A DNA stretch of 64,000 bases, taken from positions 21,291,620 to 21,355,619 of the forward strand of contig JARWIR010000021.1 in assembly GCA_029959085.1 (NCBI GenBank), in the 5' to 3' direction. The position numbers and the translations under genes are program-made. Position 1 is the stretch's first letter; each line of letters opens with the position of its first letter. Positions 12,492 to 23,534 of the stretch are shown piece after piece. The notes below the pieces were generated by a model, which saw only the letters and a program-made list of their open reading frames with translations, was not told where the DNA came from and did not search any database. This stretch comes from Nemophila menziesii (taxonomy: Eukaryota > Streptophyta > Magnoliopsida > Boraginales > Hydrophyllaceae).

Positions 12492-13904
12492 ATATTATCT
12501 AGGTTAAAATAAATAACAACATAGATTTTGCTTGTTGGTATTATGCCCTATCCCTGATCGTCTTATAATGAATTGAACAAATTGAACAGAAGTGTAGTCT
12601 GTACACGATAATAGTTACCCCTACAATATTGATGAAATGAATTGAATTTTCTGAATCTATGGCAAACCTTTATGATTATGGTATTCATATACGTAATATA
12701 AAGGCAAATCGTTTATTAAGATGCTAACTAAATATCATAAGGTGTTATGATAATGAGAATCTAGCCCATAGAACTTAATCTAAACTTGTTCTTAATCGTA
12801 GGATCATCGAGTTAGGACCTCGATGACCCGGTTAGATTAATATGTAGCTAACGAGTATTTATTGTGTAAATATCGATAGTTCTCGTTTACCGAGGTATGT
12901 GCATAGATAATGCACATAGCGATGTGCTTATCAAACCGACTAAAACTAGAAATTCCTAATGGTTAATTACCTTGAACTGTCAAGTTGGTTAATCTCTATA
13001 AGGAACTTTATGCTTGTAATCCTTTGACCTGAGATCATCACTATAGTTGTGTATGTGCTTGTTATATTTCGATACTGGACTACTAGTGTGTCATAATGTT
13101 AGTCGAAAGGATATTGGACATAGCTAAGTATATAAGCTCCCAGGGATGAGTCAAGATGGAATCTATCAACTCTAGGTAAAGAGTTTTAGCTCTACGATGT
13201 CATAAGATTATAACGATTGTATCGAATCCTTGGCCAAGGTGATAGAATGAATGAAGAAATGAGTTTCTTAGATCATTCGTCAATCGTTGATAATCAACGT
13301 GTAACGTAGTTGATTTTCTAATGGGATTTGACAGTTATACCATATCCCAGCCAAAGATGATCCTTTATCAGGATCTTTGTACAGAGTAACTTCATGTTAT
13401 CCGGTCGTTGGGGAGTGTTGTTAGACGCCAACCTCGATTATTACTTAATTGAGTTAACTAATACTGGTTTAACAATGAACCCACGTAGTCGCACAATAAA
13501 CAAGTGGATTGATCTTGCTTCATGTTATGAATTAATTTTATTAATCGAATAATAAATATTAATTAATTATATACTTAGAATAATTAATTATATAAGACCA
13601 AACTGAGATAAAAGAGAAAAGGAAAAAAATTGAAGGTTTGTGTATTGAACCACGTATCTTTAATAGTGGGAAATGTAACACTAGTGGCTAGGCTAGTCCA
13701 GTCATATGTATAATGTAAAAAATCCAAGTCCACTTCGCAAGTGAGTAGTGATCCAGATTATTAGGATAATCAATTTTCATTACACGCTGATCACTTTTCA
13801 TTTTTTTTCTAAGTTATTATATATATAATGGGTTTCATTATACGTACATAACTTTTCACTTTTTTCTCTTGAAAAAAAGCCACATAAGACAAAAATGTGT
13901 CTAA
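12492..13904. other. Non-coding, unclassified; LTR-like composition
   Basis: No convincing coding region on either strand. A TGTTGG start at 12533 followed by TATTATGCCC, and the long gene-free body, suggest an old LTR. I found no matching CA end, TSD, primer-binding site or polypurine tract, so the class is open. The final TAA (13902-13904) is the target duplication of the following MITE. Confidence 0.35.
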
Positions 13905-14137
13905 GAGCCCGTTTGGAAGTGCTTATTTTAGAGTAAAAAAGTGCTTTTAGAATAAAATTCAAAATTTAAAAAAATTATTAAAATTAATTTTGAAATCTAA
14001 AATTATTTTAAGTGCTTTTTCTAAGAAGCACCTATTTGGTGCTTCTCAAAAAAGTGTTTTTCAAAGTAAAAAAAAACTCTTAAAATGCTAAAAGCACTTT
14101 TAAGTGCTTCTCCAAAAAAGCACTTCCAAACGGGCAC
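13905..14137. mobile_element. Tourist-like MITE, 233 bp, TSD TAA
   Basis: Terminal inverted repeats GAGCCCGTTTGGAAGTGCTT and AAGCACTTCCAAACGGGCAC, flanked by TAA at 13902-13904 and 14138-14140. The 3-bp TAA/TTA duplication points to PIF/Harbinger mobilisation. The body is a self-complementary series of AAGTGCTTTT blocks. A second copy of equal length lies at 41056-41288 in opposite orientation. Confidence 0.88.
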
Positions 14138-14899
14138 TAATTCTCCAAGTCAGAAATGTTTTGAAAATAAAATCAAAACTCGGTGTGCAAAGCGTGGAGG
14201 CTTCAATCTTTTAAAGTTGGGTTAGTTGTTCAATTTTTTCATACAAATCCAAAAAGGCACAAAATCCTTATTTTTGTTTTTACCTAAATCATACTAGATT
14301 TTTTAGGATTGCGATTATGTTTTCCGCTGCTTATATATATATATATATATGATATAATTGTAATTGTTATCCTTCATTTTCCACATGTCCCTATAATATT
14401 AAAACTAAACTAAACCAATTCCATCTTTAAACTAAACCCACGTTGTCAACTCCTTGCTTTTAGCTTAATGCATCACCTTTAAAATTCCAATTTCCTACAT
14501 CTAGTTTCTTACTTCCAATTATTTTTCATCACCATTAACTCTTATAATTTTGTAATATATAGGTGTGTTATTATTTATTTAATATTATAGCAAAATTTTA
14601 TATTATTCCTTCTAATATCGTGCCTACGTGCACTAGTTATACGTAGTTAAAAAAACAAAATTATATTGAAGTATGAATGGTTATCTTTATTTACTTGAAG
14701 AAAGTCATCATTCAACATTGGGAAGTCAAAAGAAGATTTAATACTGAAAAAAGAGGGACAAACGTGTGTAGAATCAGTTTTGAGAAGTAAGAAGACTTTA
14801 ATTTGGTTTGAGAAAACAGGCCTTACCATGTTTTTAGTTTCCATGTGCTTCTTTAGAAATTGAATGGGTGTTTGAATAATCAAAATTTGCTTGATGAGA
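14138..14899. other. AT-rich spacer with a short (TA)n run
   Basis: Contains a (TA)n run near 14332-14350 and otherwise AT-rich unique-looking sequence. A 78-codon minus-strand frame at 14647-14883 resembles no family I know and I do not call it. LINE ORF1 similarity begins at its right edge. Confidence 0.4.
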
Positions 14900-16760
14900 C
14901 TTATTTCTAGATTAGAATTGATGGAATTCTACCTTTGTTCATCAAAGAAGATAATGTTAAAAGGATTACCAAGAAACTGGGTGAAGTTGAAACAAGTGTG
15001 CTACCTGATCCAAACAAATTTAAGCAAAACCCGAGTGTAAAGGTGATGTCTTCTCATTTGTGATAGATTTATATTAGGATGAGACATCATTTTTAGTGAT
15101 TTAGAAGTCATAATAGTCGATTTTCTTGAGAAATAGTGCACTTTCCTATTTTGAGTCTTGATTTAGTAAAATAAATATTTTTAGAGCATATTGGGTTTAA
15201 TTATTTATTTAGTGTGAAACTTTAAAGATAATTATGGAGATTAATTAGAGTCCAAGTCAAAGACTACAAGATATGGAAAGAGATAAGCATGGAAATTGGA
15301 GATAAGGAAACAAAAGCTAAAAATATGGAAAAGGAAAAGCTGCCTTAATCCTGAATTTCTGCACCTACGACCACAAATCAGTTTATATCTCAAAAACGGT
15401 TTGCCGGTCAAGAGCAAAGTTGAATATCTTTCCGAGACGATGAATTTGATATACTCATACGCGTCAAACGGATGAAAATTGAAGCTGCTAGGACCAAAAG
15501 AAAAACGGGTCTGATTTCATGTTTTTAGGGTTACGAATTTGAGTTGGGCTTGGAGTCCATTACTTAACCTCTCCTTCGAGAAAACGAATTAGGTCTTCTA
15601 AACACCTATAAATACACCCTTATATCACTTGTAAATCATCCTTGCCTGATAGTAATTAGTTCTTAAGGTTTTATTCTTCCAAGTTATTGTAGAGAGCAAG
15701 ATGATGTCTTTAGTTATTTCTTTTTGTTTATTTCATTCAGGTATGAACTAAACTCCCCATAGTTTGGGTTTTGCATCATGTATAATCTATGAATTCTAAT
15801 TTCTTTCTATCTAAGTTTCTTTGGTAATTACATGTTTTAATCTGATATTAGCTGCTTACCTTTATATTTGTTTATATGTTTTGATTTAATGACTGTTTTC
15901 CTTGCTAGTGCACGAGTATAGGATTACCTTAATAATAGTTAGATGATCACCTTAGATGGGTGTCTAATTATTGAAACACCACATAACGTCTAGTGTCGAT
16001 ATTAGTCCTGACAATACTGATTCTAACTAGATAGTCATTAGGGTATAATTTTATCACTATCACCATGTATGGAAATTGATTGCTTAGGGCCTTAGTAGCG
16101 TTTGATAACCCTATTTGAATCAGCCTCGTGGTGTGTCTATAGCCCCCTTAGACGCTCTCAAGGTCTAAGGTATGGGAATTTAGAATCCTGACTAAATATA
16201 CAAGAGCTAATTATCTCCCTTATTAACTAGATCTAATAGAAAGAATTAGAAGGATTAGTGCATACTAGCAAAACCTAAGTTATACTTCTCATCTCATATT
16301 CTTCGTATTTATTTTATTGTCTTTTATTTTCTTAGTTTAATTAATTAATTCTGAAATCTATTCCTTTTATTTTCTGTCTTTTAATTAATTATTGCTTACT
16401 CGTTCTTGCTACCCATTCGACTAGCACACTAAGTCCTTGAGAACGAACTAAACTTATCAACTAAACTTGCATACGTCCTGTAATACTTGCAGTACTGTGC
16501 CTGTCTAGGGTGAGAGTGCGTAGTTTTCTTGACTTATATTTGTCTTATTTTTATCACACCTTAGACGACACCAAAAGGTCAGAGTCCCTTGGAGGATTGA
16601 TAAACCTCTCGAATTCAGCTTCTATTTCTACCAACGCCACTAGAAGCATGCTTGGGTGTTCTGCAAATATGAGAAGCTCTTGGGTTTATTACAAATATGA
16701 GAAGCTAATGGGTGTAAATATGACCGATCTAGTTAGGCCTCTTAGCAAATAAGAGTTTTT
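14900..16760 (+). pseudogene. LINE ORF1 (gag-like) remnant split by a solo LTR
   Basis: Plus-strand translation around 14916-15038 (LPLFIKEDNVKRITKKLGEV, then a VKVR ending) continues after the LTR at 16579 with PWRIDKPLEF and later WVYYKYEKL near 16680. This layout matches plant L1 ORF1 proteins: a DUF4283-type RNA-binding domain, a K-P-L block, then a W-x3-KYE(K/R)L segment before the zinc knuckle, which I cannot find here. ORF1p coats the LINE RNA. Stops and the insertion have broken it. The assignment rests on motif order, not on a search. Confidence 0.6.
15044..16573 (+). mobile_element. Solo LTR (Athila-like), 1,530 bp, TSD AAAGG
   Basis: Starts TGATGTCTTC and ends GACGACACCA. AAAGG flanks it at 15039-15043 and 16574-16578. 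The body matches the reverse complement of 8129-9608 over long blocks, including the hairpin-like first 50 bases and the TTTTATCACACC end. No internal retroelement sequence is attached. Confidence 0.9.
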
Positions 16761-17106
16761 AAGTCTTTGTGGCCCAACTGATAAAAGCCCAAAGATAGAT
16801 AACTTCAAAAAGTAAGAACCAGACTATCGTAGCCCATCTAAGGATCACATCAATTTTATCAATAAGACCCAACTAACACAAATGACATAGTTTTGTTTGG
16901 GTCTTTGGAGAGAAATGAGATAAGGAATCGTCAAGTAAGAATTGACCTAGGGCTTCCATTTGAAGTAGAAGAGAAGAATGAAGAGAACATATACGCAGTT
17001 TCTCTCGAAGTTGATGATATTTTGTGGAAGACACTATCAGAGGTGGCGATAGTGAGATGGCGGAGAGAGAAGGGAGTAGATGGACCATAGAAGAATACAC
17101 CTAATA
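16761..17106. other. Unassigned spacer between LINE ORF1 remnant and LTR tip
   Basis: A 65-codon plus-strand frame (16893-17090, containing LGLPFEVEEK) is open but matches nothing I recognise. It may be more LINE ORF1 or chance. Nothing else is visible. Confidence 0.3.
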
Positions 17107-17152
17107 TGATGTCTCCAACCTAGATTAATTCATCACAAATAGGGAGACATCA
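17107..17152 (-). repeat. Orphan LTR tip, 46 bp, imperfect inverted repeat
   Basis: The minus strand reads TGATGTCTCCCTATTTGTGA and ends GGAGACATCA. It aligns with the first ~46 bases of the LTRs at 8129-9608 and 15044-16573. Similarity runs only a few bases further left, so this is the terminus of a minus-strand LTR whose remainder is lost. The Athila pol remnant begins immediately to its right on the plus strand. Confidence 0.6.
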
Positions 17153-17172
17153 GGCGTCTAGCCTATGAACCA

Positions 17173-20100
17173 ATGAGAGAACTGGGGTACATAATATCTA
17201 AAAAGAAACCATTAATTGAATCTCCCCCGCAACTAGAAGAGAAGCCTCTTCGATCACACTTGAGGTATGCTTGTTTAGGTACTAACAACACTCTACCTGT
17301 TATTGTTTCAGCTGCTTTAACAGGTCCTCAAGAAGACAAAATGTTGCGTATACTGAGAGCTAATAAAGAGGCAATCAGTTGGACTATTGCTGACATCAAA
17401 GGTATTAGTCCATCCTATTTCCAACACAAAATTATTCTGGAAGATGACAGTGCACACTTAGTTGAAGGGCAACGGAGATTGATGCCAGCTATGAAGGAAG
17501 TGGTGAAGAAAGAAGTCATCAAATTACTAGATGCAAGAATTATTTATCTCATAGCTAGTAGTGAGTGGGTGAGTCTGGTTCAATGCGTACCAAAGAAAGG
17601 TGGTATCACTACTGTCCTGAATGCTCAGAAGCCATACCCTCAAGAACCGTTGTTGGTTGGAGAGTGTGTATGGACTACTGTAAGTTGCATAAGGCCACCA
17701 GAAAAGATCATTTTCCCCTCCGTTTCATAGATCAAAAGTTAGATGAATTGGATGGAATAGAGTAAGATTATTTTCTTGATGGCTACTCCTGATATAATCA
17801 GATTTATGTAGACCCTGTAAATTAGCACAAGACATCCTTTACATGTCCTTTTGGTACTTTTGCTTTCCGTAGGATGCCATTTGGGTTATGTAATGCACCT
17901 GCTACTTTCCAGAGATGCATGATGGAAATCTTCTGGGACATGGTCGATAATTTCCTTGAGGTATTTATGGATGACTTTTTTGTGTTTGGTCATAACTTTG
18001 ATGAGTGTTTACATAATTTAGAAAAGGTGTTAATTAGATGCAAGGAAACTGATTTGGTTTTAAACTAGGAGAAATGTCACTTCATGGTTCGTGAGGGTAT
18101 ATTGTTGGGATACAAGGTTTCGAGTTCAGGTTTAGAAGTAGATCGTGCAAAGATTGAGGTAATCAAGACTCTTCTCCCTCCTATTTCTGTAAAAAGGGTA
18201 AGAAGCTTTTTAGGTCATGCTGGTTTTTATCGCCGTTTCATCAAGGATTTCTCTAAGATTGCTAAGCCACTATGTAACTTATTTAAGTGCTCATATTAAT
18301 TATACCGTGGCGGAGAAGGAATTATTAGTTGTTGTGTATGCATTTGACAAGTTTCGTTCTTCTTGGGGCGAAAATTGTTGTGTACACAGATCATTCTGCT
18401 ATCAAATACCTCATGGAAAAGAAAGATGCAAAGCTGCGTTTGATTAGATGGGTGTTATTGTTACAAGAATTTGATTTAGAGGTCCGAGATCGAAAGGGTT
18501 GTGATAATCACGTTGCAGATCATTTATCGCGTCTTGAAGGTTATGAGTTTAATAGTGGACCAGAGTTGGTCAAAGAAGAGTTTCATGATGAGAGTTTATT
18601 TCGATATATGCAAATGAAACTCCTTGGTATGCAGACATAACAAATCTTATTGTGGGTGGTTCTTTTCCTGAATGAGCTACTTCACAAGAGATAAAGAGAC
18701 TGATTCATCGTGAAAAGCAATTCTTTTGGGATGATCCTTTCCTCTACAAAACATGTAGTGATCAGACGGTGATAAGATGCATACATCAGTATGAATCACA
18801 ATCAGTGATCGTGGGTCTTCATGATTCACCCTATGGAGGACATTTCAAAGGTGACCGCACAGCTGCTAAGGTATTGCAATCCGGGTTTTATTGCCTACTT
18901 TAAATAAGGATTGTCATGAATACGTTAAGAAATCTCATAGATGTCAATTCACCGGTAATATATCTAAGAGAGAACTAGGTGAGCTAGCTCATCTGGCTAG
19001 GGCTCTGTTTCTCAAGTGAGAGGTACAAGGTTTGAATCCTGCAGGCGGCAGAAAGTTATTAGAGTTTTGAAAGTTCTCTCAAGTGAGAGGTACATGGTTC
19101 GAATCCTGCAGGCGGAAGAAAGTATTATTAAAAGTTTGGAAAGTTTCCAAGGTTTGAAATCCTCCCCAGAACATGGGCAACCTACCCATGTTCTAAATTT
19201 CCTGGATGTATGGTTGGGGAGGCAGTCATATCTCCCGTGGGACTAGTCGGGTGTAAGCCCTGAACCCTCGTACGAAAAAAAAATATCTAAGAGAGATGAG
19301 AGTACACGTAATAATGTACTTGAAGTTAAGATATTAGATGTGTGTGGTATTGATTTCATGGGTCGGGTCCCTTTGTACCATCCAATGGAAATCAATACAT
19401 CCTACTGGCTGTTGATTACGCCTCTAAATGGGTAAAGGTTGTAGCTCTACCAACAAAAAATTCACGAGTGGTGATTAAGTTCTTGAAATCACACATCTTC
19501 ACTATACATGGTACGCCGTACGCCTAAATTTATTATAAGTGATGGAGGTTCCCATTTTGTTAATAGATACTTGAAGGCGGTTTTAGAGAAGTATGGGGTG
19601 AGACATCGTGTATCTACTGCTTATCATCCACAAGAAAATGGGCAAGCTGAGGTTTCTAATCGAGAAATCAAATATATTTTAGAGAAAACTGTTGGTTCCA
19701 CACGCAAAGATTGGTCAGTGAAATTAGATGATGCATTGTGGGCATATCGTACTGCATTTAAAACATCAGTGGGTGCATCTCCATATCGCATGGTTTATGG
19801 TAAGGCTTGTCACTTACCTCTAGAACTTGAATTAGGTGCATATTGGGCGATAGCGGAGATGAACATGGATCATACGTTAGCCAGTAAGAATCTTTTGATG
19901 AATTTGAATGAACTTGATGAGTTCTGATTTCATGCCTATGAGAATGCTAAACTTTAAAAAGAAAAAACTAAGAAATGGCATGATAATCGCATTCGTTAAA
20001 AGAAGTTTAAGGTTGGACAGATGGTCCTCAAGTATAACTCCAAGTTCTGTAATTATCTGGGTAAGTTGATATCGAAATGGTCTGGTCCCTTTGTAGTGAC

Positions 20101-20235
20101 CAAGGGCACACCTCATGGAGCTATAGAAATTGGGAACCCAGCTGAACAACGCATATTTATGGTGAATGGACATCGCCTAAATATTTATCATGTAGGCGAG
20201 GATACTAATTACATGGTGAATCCACATCCTGGGTA
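17173..20235 (+). pseudogene. Athila pol remnant (RT, RNase H, integrase)
   Basis: Enzyme block that copies and inserts a Ty3/gypsy element. Visible are the RT entry (SEWVSLVQCVPKKGG near 17560), a shifted frame with GWRVCMDY near 17660, MPFGLCNAPATFQ at 17874, the catalytic FMDD near 17967 (VFMDDFFVFG), and the thumb LGHAGFYRRF near 18213. A deletion or frameshift at about 18290 precedes RNase H ([14 protein letters not shown] near 18310, [10 protein letters not shown] near 18385, [11 protein letters not shown] near 18505). Integrase follows: a degenerate zinc-binding region near 18780-18950, a SINE insertion, the DFMG block near 19355, and the core (ISDGGSHF near 19535, [19 protein letters not shown] near 19612). 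The C-terminal SKWSGPFVV is near 20071. Multiple stops and shifts make it non-functional. Confidence 0.9.
18974..19282 (+). mobile_element. tRNA-derived SINE with duplicated B-box segment, 14-bp TSD
   Basis: Flanked by ATATCTAAGAGAGA at 18960-18973 and 19283-19296, inserted in the integrase region of the Athila element. An A-box-like TAGCTCATCTGG lies near 18984. B-box-like GGTTTGAATCC (near 19029) and GGTTCGAATCC (near 19096) lie in two tandem copies of a 67-bp segment starting at 19010 and 19077. The 3' end is A-rich. It shares its body (GAACATGGGCAACCTA) with the SINE at 26698. Not a functional tRNA: no cloverleaf closes. Confidence 0.85.
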
Positions 20236-20762
20236 GATGAGAATTTGAAATTTGCGACCGGCAAGCCGGTCAAATATCTGGAATGAGACACGATACACGC
20301 AAATTCAAAGTGCGTCGCTGAGAAATTGAAGAGAAATTGGCGATAACTCGCGCCGGCTAGCCGGTCATCTCACCGGTATGCCGGTGCGCCCGCCAACATT
20401 GAAAGCCTAGCCATTATATTACCAATTCCTCTTTATTTAACAAATACTCACACACAAGACACCGTTATTGACGAACCACAGCCCATTAAGTACCGGCAAA
20501 ATACCATTAAAACACCCAAACATCACAAATCCTTCCCTCTAGATCCTAACACATAATCAACATCAAATTCTTCCAAAAACACCAAGAAATCTTCACTTTA
20601 ATCCTAAATACTTCTTCATCAAAGCTTAAATCTTACCCATTAAACCTCTCCAAATCCATCCTATAATCATTACCCATTTCATTTAACACCATAAACTTTC
20701 TTTCTTAATCCTCAAAACATCAAAGTTCAAAACTTTTCTCTAGTTTTTGAATTTTTGAAGTT
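20236..20762 (+). other. Pol-to-env spacer with GC-rich CCGG palindromes
   Basis: Non-coding. Near 20257-20400 it holds repeated palindromic motifs (GACCGGCAAGCCGGTC, GCCGGCTAGCCGGTC, CACCGGTATGCCGGTG) in otherwise AT-rich DNA. A T-rich stretch ends in TTTTGAGTTTGGGG (20761-20774) just ahead of the env-like ORF. It may serve as leader or promoter for a separate env-like transcript. That is inference. Confidence 0.55.
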
Positions 20763-22123
20763 TTGAGTTTGGGGTTCATTGGGATGACAAACAAAATCGA
20801 TTCCTTGTGCTACAATCGAAGGCCAAGAGGTAAGCCTAACACCAGAAATACTCTTGGGGATATTCCTAACAAAGCTATTGAAATTCCAGATTCGAGTTCT
20901 AAGTCAGAAATTGGAGAAGTTGAGAATACTATGAAGAGGAAAGAGAACCCAAGGAAGGCTACTCCTAAAAAGCCTATCTTGGAAGAAAAAGAAGTTGAGG
21001 ACACAGAGGTAAGTGAACAGGTTGTTGGATAACGTTTTGTTAGAAGAAAAACAATGGCTATGAAACCAAAACCTAAGAAGCCATTCGTAAGTTGGAAAGA
21101 TCAAGTTCATGAGCGGTTTGCTAGTATATCTTTTGGTGTTGAGAAAGAATTTTTGATGAATATAATGGACGGTGAATTCAAATATTACGCGGTTGTCTGT
21201 GATGAGTTTGGTTGGCAAGAATTGAGAAAAAGTGACTTAAGTTATTTTCTGGCCTTGGTTCGAGAATTTTATGAAGAGCTGATCTTTGCGGAAGGTAATG
21301 CTATTGAAGTCTGTAGAAATATTGTCCCTTTCTCAGTTGAGCAAATTCGTGAAGTATTCAAATTACCAACCTTGAAAGATCCATGCAAATACCTTGAAGA
21401 GCTCAATGATCCAGCATTCGAATGGGAGTCACTTTATAAACATGTTCTTATTCAAGGGATACAGCCCATCCCCTAGGGTGATATATATGAAGGTCACGCA
21501 TTTAGTAGTGATTTATTACCACGTGCTAAAGTATGGTCCCGTTTCATTATTCCTACTTTCTTTGGTAAGAACCACATATCTGAGGTCACACGTGAGCAAC
21601 TCATCTTCATTAAATGTATTATTGATAAGAAGGAGATTGATGTAGTAGTGTCATTTATAATGTCGTCATGGTTTACACCAAAGCTCCTATTGACGCACGC
21701 AACCTCAAGTTCCCATGCACTATCACGAAAATCTGTATGAACGCAAATGTGCCAATTCGAAACAATGAGGATGAACCGGCAGAAAAAGGTGAAAACGTTA
21801 GATCGATTTCAATTGCAAATGTTGACAATGAGGCCAAGAAAAATGGTATGGAGTTGGATAAGCCGTTTGGAGAAGAAACCAAATCTAGACCTCCTAAACG
21901 CAAGACTAGAGTTTCCATAGATCATGAGGTAATTGAAAGAATGAAAGCACTAGAGGAGAAGCATAAGGAGGTGTTAAAATCTTTAGGAAAATTTACAAGA
22001 GAGTTGGTGTTTTTGAAGAACATACTTGATAGGGTGCGCGATTTACAACATGTCACCTACACAATGCTTAAGAAAGTAACCCAACATAGACGTAACAGTG
22101 AAAACCAGACTAGTACTGGTTAA
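20763..22123 (+). pseudogene. Athila env-like ORF, broken
   Basis: Third ORF of the element, placed after integrase. The first part (20763-21029) is basic and Ser/Glu-rich. An in-frame TAA at 21030 precedes the conserved central domain (21054-21473), rich in aromatic and acidic residues (FVSWKDQVHERF, FYEELIFAEGNAIEV, VPFSVEQIREVFKLP). This fits the domain found in Athila env-like and other plant transposon proteins. An in-frame TAG at about 21474, then a frameshift near 21660, lead to a C-terminal segment (21668-22123). That segment has a basic patch (RPPKRKTR) and a heptad-like coiled coil (MKALEEKHKEVLKSLGKF). I see no clear signal peptide or transmembrane helix, so env is a positional name only. 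Confidence 0.75.
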
Positions 22124-23534
22124 GATGCGTTTTTCTATCCTTTTTCTCATTTAGTAGTGTATAATAGTTTATTTTCTTTATCGATTCTTATCGAGTCGTG
22201 GGGACACGACTCATTTTTGAGTTTAGGGTGGGGTTCGTTGCCTTATCCCAATTTTTATGCGTTATTTGTTTTATTGCTCTCAATAAAAATAAATTTAAGG
22301 GTTGCGTCTGACTGTACAGTATTTTAAATGTCCCCATTAAGCATACTTTTTATGAATTTATGATAGAAAATAGTAGACTTTAGGAGTTATTATAAAACGC
22401 ACTTAGATTGCATGCAAACATTAGGTAATTGATAGAAAAATTAATTTACAATGCAAAAGAAGCAAACTTGTACTTAAGAAAAATGTATGGTTTGTAGAAC
22501 GTGAGATCCGAATTAGTAAGAACCCACTTAGGTATGAACTAGAGGCAAGCTATGTAACTATGAAAATGATGGAGGCAGATTTTTGATAGCCATTTGAGAC
22601 TTTTTAGCCTTCTGTCCCTTAATTTAACATTTTCCTTCTTAGCCCCATTTTAGCCTTTAAGCTTTTCTTTTGTCATAAGTATATATCCCCTTAGTTTATT
22701 AGACAGTTCCATATGACCCGCACTTGAATCACGATCATGAGACTTCATGTCTTAAGCTTGAGTTTGGGGTGGTTGGTCTCATTATTGGGTAATTACATTG
22801 GGAGGGATTTTTATGCGTTTTTATCTATGCGCAATTGTTGATGACATATTATATGTAACAATTTGTCGGGGTCTTTAAAAAAAATTATAAGAGACATGGC
22901 CATTCACATCAAAATGATGGTCAGGGATATCTTATAAATATATATATATGAGAAAAAATAAAGTAACCGGCAAAGTTGAAGTTTAGAAATCATCTTCATT
23001 GTTTATTACGTAAATATGGGGAAGCTAAACTAGTGCATCAAATAGGTTGAGTGAGAACATATTCAAGTGCAAACTCAAGTTCATAGACAGTTGTTGATGG
23101 TAAGTGAGGAGAGAGTCAAAAGCTCACTTCAAACTTACCAAATATACATTCCATACCATCCTTAAGCCTATGTTAAATCCATAAAGTCCTTGTGATTCCT
23201 AGATACATAGTGAATTCATATTCAGCTAATAGGGAGTAAGCTAAGTCGAGCGTTCAAAGCGAGTAAGGATCAATGAAGACCCTATAACCACCATCTTGAG
23301 ATAAGTATAAGTGTAACCTTCTAGCATTGTGAATTTAATTTTGAATTGATATTACTGGTGTTTGATTTTGCATGATATGTGTATGTGTATATTAATTCCT
23401 AAGTCATACTATATGAAATTTGTTTTAAGTTGTGCTTTGGGTGTTATTCACTCGACTCTCCATTTTTGCGTTCACCCAAGGCCTTTGTTTTTAATTTACT
23501 TTGTCGGGACAACAAAGGTTTGAGTTGGGGGTCT
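22124..23534 (+). other. Athila 3' non-coding region ending in polypurine tract
   Basis: Long 3' region without coding. It contains a perfect hairpin GAGTCGTG-GGGA-CACGACTC near 22194-22213. Purine/G-rich motifs occur near 22213 (TTGAGTTTAGGGTGGGG) and 22755 (CTTGAGTTTGGGGTGG). The final tract TTTGAGTTGGGGGTCT (23519-23534) abuts the LTR and is the likely plus-strand primer. Confidence 0.75.

Noticed and set aside
12533..13900. Copia-type LTR starting TGTTGG
   Set aside because: No matching CA end, TSD, primer-binding site or polypurine tract could be found, so it is left unclassified.
18974..19100. tRNA gene
   Set aside because: A and B boxes are present but no cloverleaf forms. A-rich tail and 14-bp TSD show a SINE.
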